Origin: Mesorhizobium sp. STM 4661
Lineage (GTDB): Bacteria; Pseudomonadota; Alphaproteobacteria; Rhizobiales; Rhizobiaceae
Assembly (NCBI RefSeq): GCF_000359125.1
Contig: NZ_CAAF010000061.1
Span: 1-64,000, forward strand
Length of the DNA stretch: 64,000 nucleotides
Reading direction: 5' to 3'
Shown here: in pieces, positions 26,760 through 35,629 of the stretch
How positions within the stretch are numbered: the first letter of the stretch is position 1
Layout of the letters: every line of letters starts with the position of its first letter
Position numbers and translations under genes: made by a program
Notes under the pieces: generated by a model
Told to the model about the DNA's origin: nothing
Databases searched by the model: none
The model's input: only the letters and a program-made list of their open reading frames with translations

Positions 26760-27176
26760 TCATGGCAGCGCCACGCCGTCGCAGAGGAAATAGCTGCCGC
26801 TGTTGCCGCTTGCCTCGCTCTCATCATCGACGGGCCGGACGGAAACCAGGTCGACCTGCTTCGGGCTCATTTGCGTGACCGACAGAACGTCCGGAAAGAG
26901 ATAGCCCGGTTCCTGGCAGATGGCGGTCACCGCCCAGCTCGGCGAACGTGTCGCCTTGGTGATCTCAAGGAATTCGCAATTGTATTCGATGCTTTCCAGG
27001 CCGCGGGCCGACAGCACAATGTTGCCGGCCTCGATCACCGTCTGCAGCGTATCCTTCTTGGCTTGAGCGCAAAGCTCCTCGGATTGGAGATAGACACCCT
27101 CGATGAAATCCTCCGCGGCCGGCGCAGGCGATGCCGCAACCAGCATCGAAATGCAAAGAGAACTCCTCAAGGCCAT
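26760..27176 (-). CDS. Hypothetical secreted protein
   Basis: I do not recognise a family. The 138-residue product has a short signal peptide (LRSSLCISMLVAASPAPAAE) with a likely cleavage near residue 21. A small acidic domain with four cysteines in the mature part follows (LCAQAK, YNCEFLEI, AICQEPGY, FLCDGVALP), which could form two periplasmic disulfides. FLEITKATRSPSWAVTAICQ suggests alternating beta-strands. It stands between gatC and the UPF0173 hydrolase on the same strand with gaps of about 40-90 bp. The ribosome site is weak. Confidence 0.65.
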   Translation of the reverse strand: MALRSSLCISMLVAASPAPAAEDFIEGVYLQSEELCAQAKKDTLQTVIEAGNIVLSARGLESIEYNCEFLEITKATRSPSWAVTAICQEPGYLFPDVLSVTQMSPKQVDLVSVRPVDDESEASGNSGSYFLCDGVALP

Positions 27177-27214
27177 GTTTTCATTCCGTTTTGGTATCTT
27201 CTACCCAGTATCGT

Positions 27215-27922
27215 CTACAAGGTAATCATCTCGCCGATCTTCGGCAATGCCACTTTCACATCCGACCCGTCCATTCCGGCCACGAACTTTTCGGCGGTCG
27301 GGTCGATGATCGGAAACGTGCCGAAGTGACCGGGGACGACCGTATCGAAATCGAAGAAGCGCCGGCAGGCAAGGGCCGCCACCGCGCCGCCCATGGTGAA
27401 GCGATCGCCGATCGGCACGATGCCGATCTTCGGTTCGTGCAATTCGTTGATCAGCGCCATGTCGGAAAAAATGTCGGTGTCGCCCATATGGTAGAGCGTC
27501 TTGTCCTCCGGAAAATGCAGCACAAGCCCGCCCGGATTGCCGAGATAGACGTTCTGGCCACCTTCGATGCCGAACGATGAGGAATGCAGCGCCTGGACGA
27601 AGGTGGTGGTGAAACCGCCGCAATCGACAGTGCCGCCGATATTGCCAGGGTTGATCTTCTTCTCGCTGGCGCCCTTGCCGACCAGGTACATGCAGATCTC
27701 AAAATTGGCGACCAGCATGGCGCCGCTTTTCCCGAGCACCTCCAGCGCACCGCTGACATGGTCGCTGTGGCCGTGCGTCAACAATACATGCGTGACCCCT
27801 TCCGCTGGTCCTTCCCAGCCGCCTGTCCAGGTTGGATTGCCGATCAGATAGGGGTCGATGAGGATTTTCGCGTCCGCGGTCTCGATGCGGAATGCCGAAT
27901 GGCCGTACCAGGTCAGTTTCAT
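27215..27922 (-). CDS. UPF0173 metal-dependent hydrolase
   Basis: The 235-residue protein of the metallo-beta-lactamase fold starts MKLTWYGHSAFRIETADAKI and then ILIDPYLIGNPTW. The metal motif is THGHSDHVSG (HxHxDH). A later GDTDIFSDM supplies Asp, and VPGHFGTFPI the last His. UPF0173 proteins (E. coli UlaG relatives) hydrolyse phosphodiester or lactone bonds, but this branch has no assigned substrate. ATG 27922 is the family start; the frame is open further upstream. It is divergent from ruvX. Confidence 0.93.
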   Translation of the reverse strand: MKLTWYGHSAFRIETADAKILIDPYLIGNPTWTGGWEGPAEGVTHVLLTHGHSDHVSGALEVLGKSGAMLVANFEICMYLVGKGASEKKINPGNIGGTVDCGGFTTTFVQALHSSSFGIEGGQNVYLGNPGGLVLHFPEDKTLYHMGDTDIFSDMALINELHEPKIGIVPIGDRFTMGGAVAALACRRFFDFDTVVPGHFGTFPIIDPTAEKFVAGMDGSDVKVALPKIGEMITL

Positions 27923-28038
27923 GAATGCTTCCTCGATTTTTGCTTCGCTAGAGGATAGAACGCCGACGGCAAAGTTAAAGTGCTGCTGCGTCCTCTGCGC
28001 GTACAGGACGCACCGCGCCATAGTCAAAAGGAAAGCGG

Positions 28039-28524
28039 TTGAGCGTCATCACGATCGAGGAGTTGCCGGCGCGGCTCGGCGGCGGCAAGACGCTGGCCGG
28101 GCTCGATCTCGGCGACAAGACGATCGGCGTGGCGGTTTCCGACCGGGGTTTTTCCTTCGCCCATCCGCGCCCCGTCATCATGCGCCGGAAATTCTCGCTC
28201 GATGCCGCCGCGCTGCTGGCCTTGCTGCAGAAGGAGAATGCCGGGGCGGTGGTGCTTGGCCTGCCGGTCAATATGGACGGGTCGGAGGGTCCGCGTGCCC
28301 AAAAATCCCGCGCTTTTGTTCGCAACATGGCTGGCCTGACCGACCTGCCCTTCGTTTTTTGGGACGAGCGGCTGTCGACGGTGGCGGCCGAGCGGACATT
28401 GATCGAGATGGATTTTTCACGCAAGAAACGCGCCGGCAAGATCGATTCGGCCGCGGCCGCCTTTATCTTGCAGGGCGTTCTCGACCGGCTTCAGACGCTT
28501 GGCGTCGATGCCTGGTCGAAATAG
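28039..28524 (+). CDS. ruvX: Putative pre-16S rRNA nuclease YqgF/RuvX
   Basis: The 161-residue RNase H-fold nuclease matures the 5' end of 16S rRNA in relatives. Catalytic acids are visible in AGLDLGDKTIGVAVSD (Asp), DERLSTVAAE (Glu) and KIDSAAAAFIL (Asp). The start is TTG 28039, with AAAGGAAAGC six bases upstream. The 3' end overlaps the convergent DUF6105 gene by 34 bp. It is divergent from the UPF0173 gene. Confidence 0.93.
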   Translation: MSVITIEELPARLGGGKTLAGLDLGDKTIGVAVSDRGFSFAHPRPVIMRRKFSLDAAALLALLQKENAGAVVLGLPVNMDGSEGPRAQKSRAFVRNMAGLTDLPFVFWDERLSTVAAERTLIEMDFSRKKRAGKIDSAAAAFILQGVLDRLQTLGVDAWSK

Positions 28525-28802
28525 CGGTCGCGCATTGTCCTTAGCCAGCCGCCGATCGCCCGGCGCCGGCGAAACGCCCAAAACGCCATCAAGAGCAACC
28601 CGTCGATGACGCAGGCCTTCGCTACCATGCCGGGAATGATCGCCGGATCGACGCCAAGCATCTGCCCGTAAAGCTGGAAGACGAGATCATGCAATTGCCG
28701 GCTGAGCATGACATAGCCGAAATTGATGTCGTTGAGCGACAGGAAGAACCAGCCCCAGAACAGGACGAGCGGAGCGGCCCAGAGTGCGAACAGGTAACGC
28801 AT
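28491..28802 (-). CDS. DUF6105 family small membrane protein
   Basis: The 103-residue protein has two membrane helices: MRYLFALWAAPLVLFWGWFF at the N-terminus and VAKACVIDGLLLMAFWAF near residue 62. The linking periplasmic stretch LNDINFGYVMLSRQLHDLVF recalls the DUF6105 family seen in Phyllobacteriaceae. A basic RRRRAIGGWLR tail follows. Function is unknown. Its ATG overlaps the stop of the upstream membrane protein gene (ATGA), and its 3' end overlaps ruvX by 34 bp on the opposite strand. Confidence 0.78.
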   Translation of the reverse strand: MRYLFALWAAPLVLFWGWFFLSLNDINFGYVMLSRQLHDLVFQLYGQMLGVDPAIIPGMVAKACVIDGLLLMAFWAFRRRRAIGGWLRTMRDRYFDQASTPSV

Positions 28803-29362
28803 CAGCTGCCATCCCTCGGTTTGGTGTCCGATCGACCGGAGATGCGCGACAGCAAGGAACCGTGCGCCGCGTCCTTCGCCATCAGATGCGCGGCGGCCCG
28901 GATGTCGGCTCTGGCCGGAACCGCCGCGGCAAAGGCCGAGCGCCGCTCCGCAAGCATGGCGACATAGGAAGCCAGAAGTGCGGCCAGTTGCACGGCGACA
29001 GCCATGAACAGCCCGTTGATGCCTTGCGCGGCGCCACCGACCAGAATCAGCGACAACACGCCGGAAGCCGAGATGAAGGCGGTGCGCACGACGCTGTCGA
29101 CAGCTTGCGGGTCTGGCACGCCGCTGATCAGGGTTTCGACGAAGGCCCAGCAAAACAGCACCGCGACAACAAGCAATGCGACGGCAAGCGGCGCCACGAC
29201 GAAGGCGTTTTCGAGATCGGCGATATGGGCATTCTGAATGGCGACGCCCAACACGCCGAGCGCTGCCGCAACGCCGCGATTTCCGTCAATGCAGATGAAC
29301 GCCAGCAGGGCGAAAGCCACTGCCCAGTGCAAGGCCAGAAAGGAGGTCAATCGATACCGCAT
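28802..29362 (-). CDS. Hypothetical membrane protein
   Basis: I do not recognise a family. The 186-residue product has four likely membrane segments: FLALHWAVAFALLAFICI, APLAVALLVVAVLFCWAFV, FISASGVLSLILVGGAAQG and LFMAVAVQLAALLASYVAML. A soluble C-terminal tail of about 45 residues is rich in Ala, Arg and Ser. ATG 29362 is chosen over an open frame to 29425 because MRYRLTSFLALHW starts directly before the first helix. Its stop overlaps the start of the DUF6105 gene, so the two membrane proteins are likely made together. Confidence 0.72.
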   Translation of the reverse strand: MRYRLTSFLALHWAVAFALLAFICIDGNRGVAAALGVLGVAIQNAHIADLENAFVVAPLAVALLVVAVLFCWAFVETLISGVPDPQAVDSVVRTAFISASGVLSLILVGGAAQGINGLFMAVAVQLAALLASYVAMLAERRSAFAAAVPARADIRAAAHLMAKDAAHGSLLSRISGRSDTKPRDGS

Positions 29363-29488
29363 GGCGTTCCTGCTTTGGTAAACAGGACAGTGGGCTTTGC
29401 AGCTTGCCGCCGCAATGGAAACCATTTGTTAAGGTTAACGGTCATCCACAGGGACGCGACAAAGGACGAATTCCCTGTCAAAACCCTC

Positions 29489-31117
29489 TCAATTGACCGG
29501 CGGATAGAGCGTGTCGATGATCATGCGGGCATCGTGACGCGAATCGAGCATGCCATAGGTGTTGCGCCACTGGCCGGCGAGCCGCGTCTCGACGAAAGCA
29601 TCGGCGATCCGCCCTGCTCCCAGCCGGCGCAGCTCCGCCGCCGCCGCCGACAGCGCCAGTTGCTCTGTCAGCAGTCTCGCCGAGCCCTCGTCGGTTGCCG
29701 CCACCTGCATCGCCGCCTTGAGCACGCCGATGGTGCCACGCCCGCCGGCGCCGAGATCGCGGTCGATGCCGGTCAGCACCTCCTCGAACAGGCCGGGCGC
29801 CCGGCCGAGCACGCGCAGCACGTCGAGCGCCATCACGTTGCCGGAACCCTCCCAGATCGCATTGACCGGCGCTTCGCGGTAATAGCGGGCAAGCGGCGCT
29901 TCCTCGACATAGCCATTGCCGCCGAGGCATTCCATCGCCTCGTAAAGCAGCGGCGGCGCGATCTTGCAGACCCAGTATTTGACGACCGGGGTCATGGCGC
30001 GGGCAAAGGCCGCCTCGCCGCGGTCGCTGGCCGCCTCGTCGAAGGAACGCGCCAGCCGGAACGACAGCGCGGTGGCGGCGGCAACGTCGAGCGCCATGTC
30101 GGCCAGCACGCGTTGCATCAGCTGCTGCTCGATCAAATTGGCGCCGGACACCTGGCGGTGACGCGTGTGGTGGACGGCCTCGGCCAGCCCTGCCCGCATG
30201 ATCGCCGACGAGGCGACGGCGCAGTCGAGCCTGGTCAGCGTCACCATATCCATGATCGTCTTTACGCCCGCGCCGGGCTCGCCGACCATCTCGCCGATGG
30301 CGTTGACGAACTCCACCTCTGACGACGCATTGGAGCGGTTGCCGAGCTTGTCCTTCAGCCGTTGGAAGCGGAAACCGTTGCCCGACCCGTCGCCGAGAAT
30401 GCGGGGAACGAGGAAGCACGAAAGCCCCTCCGGCGCTTGCCCGAGCACCAGGAAGGCATCCGACATCGGCGCCGACATGAACCATTTGTGGCCGGTGAGC
30501 CGGTAGAAGCCGCTGCCGGCGCGCTCAGCCCTTGTGGTGTTGGCGCGCACATCCGTGCCGCCCTGCTTCTCGGTCATGCCCATGCCGAGCGTCAGCCCGG
30601 TCTTTTCGACCGGCGGCTTCTGGCTTTGGTCGTATTTGCGCGTCGTCACCCTGGGCGCCCATTCGCGAAACAGCTTCGGGCTGGCCATCAACGCCGCCAG
30701 CGATGCGCTGGTCATGGTGATGGGGCAGAGATGCCCGGTTTCGAGCTCGGCCGTCAGATAGAAACGGGCGGCGCGCACCTGATGACGGCGGCCAATCTCG
30801 GCATCGCCATTTTCCCAGACCGAGGAATGCAGTCCGTTGGCCACCGAACGGCGCATCAGCGCATGATAGGCCGGGTGGAACTCGACCTGATCGATGCGCC
30901 GGCCTTGCCGGTCATGGGTCCTGAGCTTCGGCGTCTCGACATTGGCGAGACGGGCCAGTTCCTGCGCCTCCTGCGTCAGCACGAAACGGCCAAGCGCGTC
31001 GAGATCCTTGCGCACCGGATCGGAGAAGCGCTCGGCAAGCTGGATCAGCAACGGATCGCCTCGCCACGCATTGCCGCCCGTCAGCGGCGGCGGCTGGTTC
31101 GTCACGTCGTCGGTCAC
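29489..31117 (-). CDS. Acyl-CoA dehydrogenase of the AidB type
   Basis: The 542-residue flavoprotein resembles E. coli AidB (541 residues), the alkylation-response member of the acyl-CoA dehydrogenase family. Features include MTSASLAALMASP near residue 145, LGMGMTEKQGGTDVRANTT (the FAD/substrate motif), FMSAPMSDAFLVL and RLKDKLGNRSNASSEVEF. Near the C-terminus YEAMECLGGNGYVEEAP bears the conserved Glu-Cys region, and WEGSGNVMALDVLRV follows. AidB binds DNA and FAD and is proposed to protect against alkylation. GTG 31117 with an AGGGACA site is preferred; the frame continues to 31144. It is divergent from pyrB. Confidence 0.88.
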   Translation of the reverse strand: MTDDVTNQPPPLTGGNAWRGDPLLIQLAERFSDPVRKDLDALGRFVLTQEAQELARLANVETPKLRTHDRQGRRIDQVEFHPAYHALMRRSVANGLHSSVWENGDAEIGRRHQVRAARFYLTAELETGHLCPITMTSASLAALMASPKLFREWAPRVTTRKYDQSQKPPVEKTGLTLGMGMTEKQGGTDVRANTTRAERAGSGFYRLTGHKWFMSAPMSDAFLVLGQAPEGLSCFLVPRILGDGSGNGFRFQRLKDKLGNRSNASSEVEFVNAIGEMVGEPGAGVKTIMDMVTLTRLDCAVASSAIMRAGLAEAVHHTRHRQVSGANLIEQQLMQRVLADMALDVAAATALSFRLARSFDEAASDRGEAAFARAMTPVVKYWVCKIAPPLLYEAMECLGGNGYVEEAPLARYYREAPVNAIWEGSGNVMALDVLRVLGRAPGLFEEVLTGIDRDLGAGGRGTIGVLKAAMQVAATDEGSARLLTEQLALSAAAAELRRLGAGRIADAFVETRLAGQWRNTYGMLDSRHDARMIIDTLYPPVN

Positions 31118-31292
31118 GCACTGTCCCTGTTGTCTGAAGGCCACGAAGTTGTCTGAAGGCTACGAATCCGAAGCCGTTGGCGGTTATAGCTCAAGCGTTG
31201 CTGCGCGCGCGACGAAAAACCGGGGAGAATGGCCGCAATCCAAAGCTGGTGCTTGCAGCCACGGAATCTCCCCCCTATAGCAGCGCCTTGAG

Positions 31293-32258
31293 ATGACCGA
31301 CGCTTCGTCCCTGCCGCTTTATCCCCACCGCCATCTTCTGGGCATCCGCGATCTTTCCCCCGCCGACATCGAGCTTTTGCTCGACCGGGCCGACCGAGCG
31401 GTGGCGATCTCCCGGCAGCCGGAGAAGAAGACCTCGACGCTGCGCGGCCGCACCCAGATCAACCTTTTCTACGAAGCCTCGACCCGCACGCAATCGTCGT
31501 TCGAGCTGGCCGGAAAGCGGCTCGGCGCCGACGTCATGAACATGTCGGTGGCGAGCTCCTCGGTGAAGAAGGGCGAGACGCTGATCGACACGGCGATGAC
31601 GCTGAACGCCATGCGTCCCGACATCCTTATCATCCGCCACCAGTCGGCGGGTGCCGCGGCACTTCTGGCGCAGAAGGTCGGCTGCTCGGTGGTCAATGCC
31701 GGCGACGGCGCGCACGAACACCCGACGCAGGCGCTGCTCGACGCGCTGACCATCCGCCGTGCCAAGGGGCCGCTGTCGAGGCTGATCGTGGCGATCTGCG
31801 GCGACATCCTGCACTCGCGCGTGGCGCGCTCCAACATCATGCTGCTCAATGCGCTCGGCGCCCAGGTACGCGTCGTCGCCCCGTCGACGCTTTTGCCCGC
31901 CGGCATCGAGAAAATGGGCGTCATCGTCACCCGCTCGATGGCCGAAGGCCTCAAGGACGCCGACGTGGTGATGATGCTGCGCCTGCAGCGCGAGCGGATG
32001 GAAGGCGCCTTCGTGCCTTCGGTGCGCGAATACTTCCGCTATTTCGGCCTCGACGCCGAGAAGCTGAAGGCGGCCAAGGATGACGCGCTGGTGATGCATC
32101 CAGGCCCGATGAATCGCGGCGTCGAGATCGCCTCGGAAATAGCCGACGGCCCGCAGAGCGTCATCCAGGAACAGGTGGAGATGGGCGTCGCCGTGCGCAT
32201 GGCTGTCATGGAAGCGCTGCTCGACCCCCGCCGCAACCAAGAGGGCCGTGGCGCATGA
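31293..32258 (+). CDS. pyrB: Aspartate carbamoyltransferase catalytic subunit
   Basis: The 321-residue enzyme joins carbamoyl phosphate and aspartate in the second step of pyrimidine synthesis. It has the carbamoyl-phosphate loop YEASTRTQSSFELAGKRLGA, HPTQALLDALT, the His/Arg-containing GDILHSRVARSN, and the aspartate-side MHPGPMNRGVEI. No regulatory subunit PyrI is present, as expected for this class, in which PyrB pairs with a dihydroorotase-like partner. The stop overlaps the next gene (pyrC') by 4 bp, consistent with a PyrB-PyrC' complex. Confidence 0.98.
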   Translation: MTDASSLPLYPHRHLLGIRDLSPADIELLLDRADRAVAISRQPEKKTSTLRGRTQINLFYEASTRTQSSFELAGKRLGADVMNMSVASSSVKKGETLIDTAMTLNAMRPDILIIRHQSAGAAALLAQKVGCSVVNAGDGAHEHPTQALLDALTIRRAKGPLSRLIVAICGDILHSRVARSNIMLLNALGAQVRVVAPSTLLPAGIEKMGVIVTRSMAEGLKDADVVMMLRLQRERMEGAFVPSVREYFRYFGLDAEKLKAAKDDALVMHPGPMNRGVEIASEIADGPQSVIQEQVEMGVAVRMAVMEALLDPRRNQEGRGA

Positions 32259-33541
32259 GCACGACGGTCTTTGAACGCGTTCGCATCATCGACCCATCGC
32301 GCGGCACCGACGAGGTCGGCGCGGTCATCGTCGAAGGCCGCAAGATCATTGCTGCCGGCAAGGCAGCGCTCAACCAGGGCGCTCCCGAAGGCGCCACAAT
32401 CATCGATGGCGCCGGCAAGGCGGTTATCCCCGGCCTGATCGACGCCCGTGTTTTCATCGGCGAACCCGGTGGCGAACACCGCGAGACCATCGCTTCGGCC
32501 AGCGTGGCGGCGGCAGCCGGCGGCGTGACTTCCCTCGTCATGATGCCCGACACCGACCCGGTGATCGACAATGTCGCGCTGGTCGAATTCGTGCTGCGCA
32601 CCGCCAAGGATACGGCCAGCGTCAACATCTTTCCGGCGGCGGCGATCACCAAGGGCCTCGAAGGCCGCGAGATGACCGAGTTCGGCCTGCTCCTCGAGGC
32701 CGGCGCGGTCGCCTTCACCGACGGGCGCCACACCATATCGAGCGCTCTGGTGATGCGCCGCGCGCTGACCTATGCGCGCGATTTCGGCGGCGTGATCGCG
32801 CATGAAACCCAGGATGCCGACCTCGCCTCATCAGGCGTGATGAATGAGGGCCTCTATGCAAGCTGGCTCGGCCTTGCCGGCATTCCACGCGAAGCCGAAT
32901 CCATCCCGCTGGAGCGCGATCTGGCGCTGGCGCGGCTGACCGGCGGCGCCTATCACGCGGCCAAGATCTCGACGGCGATGGCGGCGGCAGCGGTGTCGCG
33001 GGCCAAGGCCGACGGCGCCAATGTCACATCAGGCGTGTCGATCCACAATCTGTCGCTCAACGAGAACGATGTCGGGGAGTACCGCACCTTCTTCCGGCTG
33101 ACGCCGCCATTGCGCGCCGAGGAAGACCGGTTGGCGATGATCGAGGCGGTCAAGGACGGCACCATCGATATCATCGTCTCCTCGCACGACCCGCAAGACG
33201 TCGACACTAAGCGCCTGCCCTTCGCCGATGCGGCGGCTGGAGCCATCGGGCTGGAAACGCTGCTGGGTGCCGCGTTGCGGCTCTATCACAACGGCGATGT
33301 GCCGCTGCTCCGGCTGGTCGAGGTGCTGTCCACCGCTCCGGCAAGGCTCTTTGGCCTGCCCGGCGGAACGCTGAAGCCGGGCGCGTTGGCCGATCTTGCG
33401 TTGGTCGATCTCGACGAGCCATGGATCGTCAGCGAAAGCGGCATTCGTTCGCGCTCGAAGAACACCTGTTTCGAAGGCGCGCGGCTGCAAGGCAAGGTCT
33501 TGCAAACGATGGTATCGGGACGCACAGTGTTTTCGGCCTAG
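32255..33541 (+). CDS. pyrC': Dihydroorotase-like protein, apparently non-catalytic (PyrC'/PyrX type)
   Basis: The 428-residue member of the amidohydrolase/dihydroorotase family is coupled to pyrB by a 4-bp overlap. The metal and catalytic positions are lost. In PGLIDARVF the two His of D-x-H-x-H are Arg65 and Phe67. The later His of the YH..H motif is Lys237 in AYHAAKIST. The general-base Asp of TDHAP is Ser310 in VSSHDPQ. One His in IAHETQ remains. Such chains in Pseudomonas (PyrX) are structural partners that stabilise aspartate carbamoyltransferase, so a catalytic dihydroorotase should be encoded elsewhere. Databases often list it simply as dihydroorotase. Confidence 0.92.
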   Translation: MSTTVFERVRIIDPSRGTDEVGAVIVEGRKIIAAGKAALNQGAPEGATIIDGAGKAVIPGLIDARVFIGEPGGEHRETIASASVAAAAGGVTSLVMMPDTDPVIDNVALVEFVLRTAKDTASVNIFPAAAITKGLEGREMTEFGLLLEAGAVAFTDGRHTISSALVMRRALTYARDFGGVIAHETQDADLASSGVMNEGLYASWLGLAGIPREAESIPLERDLALARLTGGAYHAAKISTAMAAAAVSRAKADGANVTSGVSIHNLSLNENDVGEYRTFFRLTPPLRAEEDRLAMIEAVKDGTIDIIVSSHDPQDVDTKRLPFADAAAGAIGLETLLGAALRLYHNGDVPLLRLVEVLSTAPARLFGLPGGTLKPGALADLALVDLDEPWIVSESGIRSRSKNTCFEGARLQGKVLQTMVSGRTVFSA

Positions 33542-33599
33542 GCCGACCGCAGCGCGTTGCGCGGCAATCCGGTCGGCTGGTGAAACACGGGGGGAAACA

Positions 33600-34187
33600 A
33601 TGGCTTACGGTCCCGTCTTGGCGTTGGTGTTCGGCTATCTGCTCGGCTCGATTCCGTTCGGGCTTCTGATCACCGGTGCCGCCGGCCTTGGCGACGTTCG
33701 CAAGATCGGCTCCGGCAACATCGGCGCCACCAATGTGCTGCGCACCGGCAACAAGGGCCTCGCCGCCGCCACGCTGGTGCTCGACGCGCTGAAAGGCACG
33801 GCAGCCGTGCTGATCGCCGGCCGCTTTGCTCCGGAGCTTGGGCTTTGGGCCGGGCTTGGCGCTTTCCTCGGCCATCTCTTTCCAGTCTGGCTCGGCTTCA
33901 AGGGCGGCAAGGGCGTGGCAACCTATCTCGGCGTGCTGATCGCCCTGGCCTGGCAGGTGGCGCTGATCTTCGCCGTCGTCTGGCTGGCGATCGCGCTCCT
34001 GGCCCGCTACTCCTCGCTGGCCGCGCTGACGGCTGCGATCGTCGTACCGATCGCGCTCTATTTTCTCAGCACGCCTCAGATCGCCGGCCTGTTGGCGGTG
34101 ATGAGCCTGATCGTCATCATAAAACACCGGGCCAACATCTCGCGGCTGCTTGCCGGCACCGAGGGCAAGATCGGGGCCAAGGGATGA
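33600..34187 (+). CDS. plsY: Glycerol-3-phosphate acyltransferase PlsY
   Basis: The 195-residue inner-membrane enzyme transfers an acyl group from acyl-phosphate to glycerol-3-phosphate. The three conserved blocks are visible: GYLLGSIPFG with GLITGAAGL nearby, KIGSGNIGATNVLRTGNKGL, and GHLFPVWLGFKGGKGVAT. About five membrane helices are predicted. A GGGGGAAACA site precedes ATG 33600. Its stop overlaps the dprA start (ATGA), giving coupled translation. It uses the same substrate pool, glycerol-3-phosphate, as the glp operon. Confidence 0.97.
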   Translation: MAYGPVLALVFGYLLGSIPFGLLITGAAGLGDVRKIGSGNIGATNVLRTGNKGLAAATLVLDALKGTAAVLIAGRFAPELGLWAGLGAFLGHLFPVWLGFKGGKGVATYLGVLIALAWQVALIFAVVWLAIALLARYSSLAALTAAIVVPIALYFLSTPQIAGLLAVMSLIVIIKHRANISRLLAGTEGKIGAKG

Positions 34188-35305
34188 GCCAGCGTTCCGC
34201 CGGGCCGCGCCTCAGCGACCGGCAGCGGCTGAGCTGGCTTCGTTTGATACGAACGCCGAATGTCGGCCCGGCGACCTTTCGCGATCTGATCAATAGGTTC
34301 GGCTCGGCCGAAGCAGCACTGGAGATATTGCCAGAGCTGATGATCTCGGGCGGCGCCAACCGCATCGCCCGCATCCCGTCCATTGCAGAGGTTGAAGCCG
34401 AGCTGGAAGCCGCTGGCCAAGCTGGTGCCCGCTTCGTCGGCATCGGCGAGGCCGACTACCCGTCGCTGCTGAAGAGCATGGATCATCCGCCACCGCTGCT
34501 CGCGGTCAGGGGCGAAGGCGCGGTGTTCCGCTTGCCGGCCGTGGCCATCGTCGGCGCCCGCAACGCCTCGCTGGCCGGCATCAAGATGGCGCGGACGCTC
34601 GCCGCCGAACTCGGCCGCGACGGCTACGGCATCGTTTCCGGCCTGGCGCGCGGCATCGACACGGCAGCACACCAGGGCAGCCTTGCGACCGGCACGATCG
34701 GTGTACTGGCCGGCGGCATCGATATGCCCTACCCGCCCGAGAATGCCGGCCTGTGCGACGAGATTGCCGAGCGTGGCGGCGCCATCATCTCGGAAATGCC
34801 GTTCGGCTGGCAACCGCGCGCCCAGGATTTTCCGCGCCGCAACCGCCTTGTCGCCGGCGCTGCCCTGGGGCTGGTCGTGGTCGAGGCCGCGCAACGCTCC
34901 GGCTCGCTGATCAGCGCCAGGCTTGCCGGCGAGATGGGCCGGCTGGTCTTCGCCGTCCCCGGCTCGCCGCTCGATCCGCGCGCGGCCGGCACCAACGGCC
35001 TGCTCAAGGACGGTGCCACCCTTGTCACCGAGGCGTCGGACATTTCCAGCGCGATCGCGCCACTGGTCGGTACGCAGATGCCAAGGGCGCCGCTCGAAGA
35101 ACCGCCCGACTTCTCTGTGACGCCACCGCCCGGCGAGGACGATCGCGCCCGCGTCATCGAAGCGCTCGGCCCGACGCCGGTGGCGGTCGACGAGATCATC
35201 CGCCACACCGGCCTGCATCCGGCCCAGGTCTTCATGGTGCTGCTGGAACTCGACCTCGCAGGCCGGCTGGAGCGTCATGCGGGCGGGAACGTGTCGCTGG
35301 TTTGA
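34184..35305 (+). CDS. dprA: DNA-processing protein DprA
   Basis: The 373-residue protein loads RecA on incoming single-stranded DNA during transformation. An N-terminal SAM-like helical part (LSWLRLIRTPNVGPATFRDL) leads to the Rossmann-like core: VAIVGARNASLAGIKMARTL, DGYGIVSGLARGIDTAAHQG, SEMPFGWQPRAQDFPRRNRL and AQRSGSLISARLAGE. A C-terminal winged helix (TPVAVDEIIRHTGLHPAQV) is also present. It overlaps plsY by 4 bp. Other competence genes are not in the window; dprA is widely kept in rhizobia whether or not they are transformable. Confidence 0.97.
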   Translation: MSQRSAGPRLSDRQRLSWLRLIRTPNVGPATFRDLINRFGSAEAALEILPELMISGGANRIARIPSIAEVEAELEAAGQAGARFVGIGEADYPSLLKSMDHPPPLLAVRGEGAVFRLPAVAIVGARNASLAGIKMARTLAAELGRDGYGIVSGLARGIDTAAHQGSLATGTIGVLAGGIDMPYPPENAGLCDEIAERGGAIISEMPFGWQPRAQDFPRRNRLVAGAALGLVVVEAAQRSGSLISARLAGEMGRLVFAVPGSPLDPRAAGTNGLLKDGATLVTEASDISSAIAPLVGTQMPRAPLEEPPDFSVTPPPGEDDRARVIEALGPTPVAVDEIIRHTGLHPAQVFMVLLELDLAGRLERHAGGNVSLV

Positions 35306-35329
35306 TCGAGGTTTTCCGGGTGGTCTCGG

Positions 35330-35629
35330 CTACGAGGCCCTTACCACGATGGGACGGGCGGTTGGGAGAACTGCTATCACGTGCGGCCCTCTGCGGTCCA
35401 AGTCATTGCAGGCTTTGCGCATAGGAATCAAAGTTTGCTCTGGCTCCAAGGGCGACGACCGGCAGATGCTTCTCACCGATGCATCCTGATTGGCTCTTGC
35501 TGCAAGCCACTCCGCTCTGTCCCGCGTCAAACCGATGAGGCAAGTACCGGCGAAATCCGCAGGCGCATCCACGGTCGTATCAAAGACGGCCCATGTGCCA
35601 GTAGGCTCTTGAACGGTCAAAAACATCAT
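35330..35629 (-). CDS. Hypothetical protein, uncertain
   Basis: A possible 99-residue product starts MMFLTVQEPTGTWAVFDTTV and contains APADFAGTCLIGLTRDRAEW, which reads like real protein sequence. The C-terminal 40 residues are less convincing. The only Shine-Dalgarno candidate, GCGGGTG, is weak. It is convergent with dprA, 24 bp from its stop, and lies in an otherwise gene-poor stretch. I recognise no family; it may be a decayed or rhizobium-specific gene. Confidence 0.4.
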   Translation of the reverse strand: MMFLTVQEPTGTWAVFDTTVDAPADFAGTCLIGLTRDRAEWLAARANQDASVRSICRSSPLEPEQTLIPMRKACNDLDRRGPHVIAVLPTARPIVVRAS

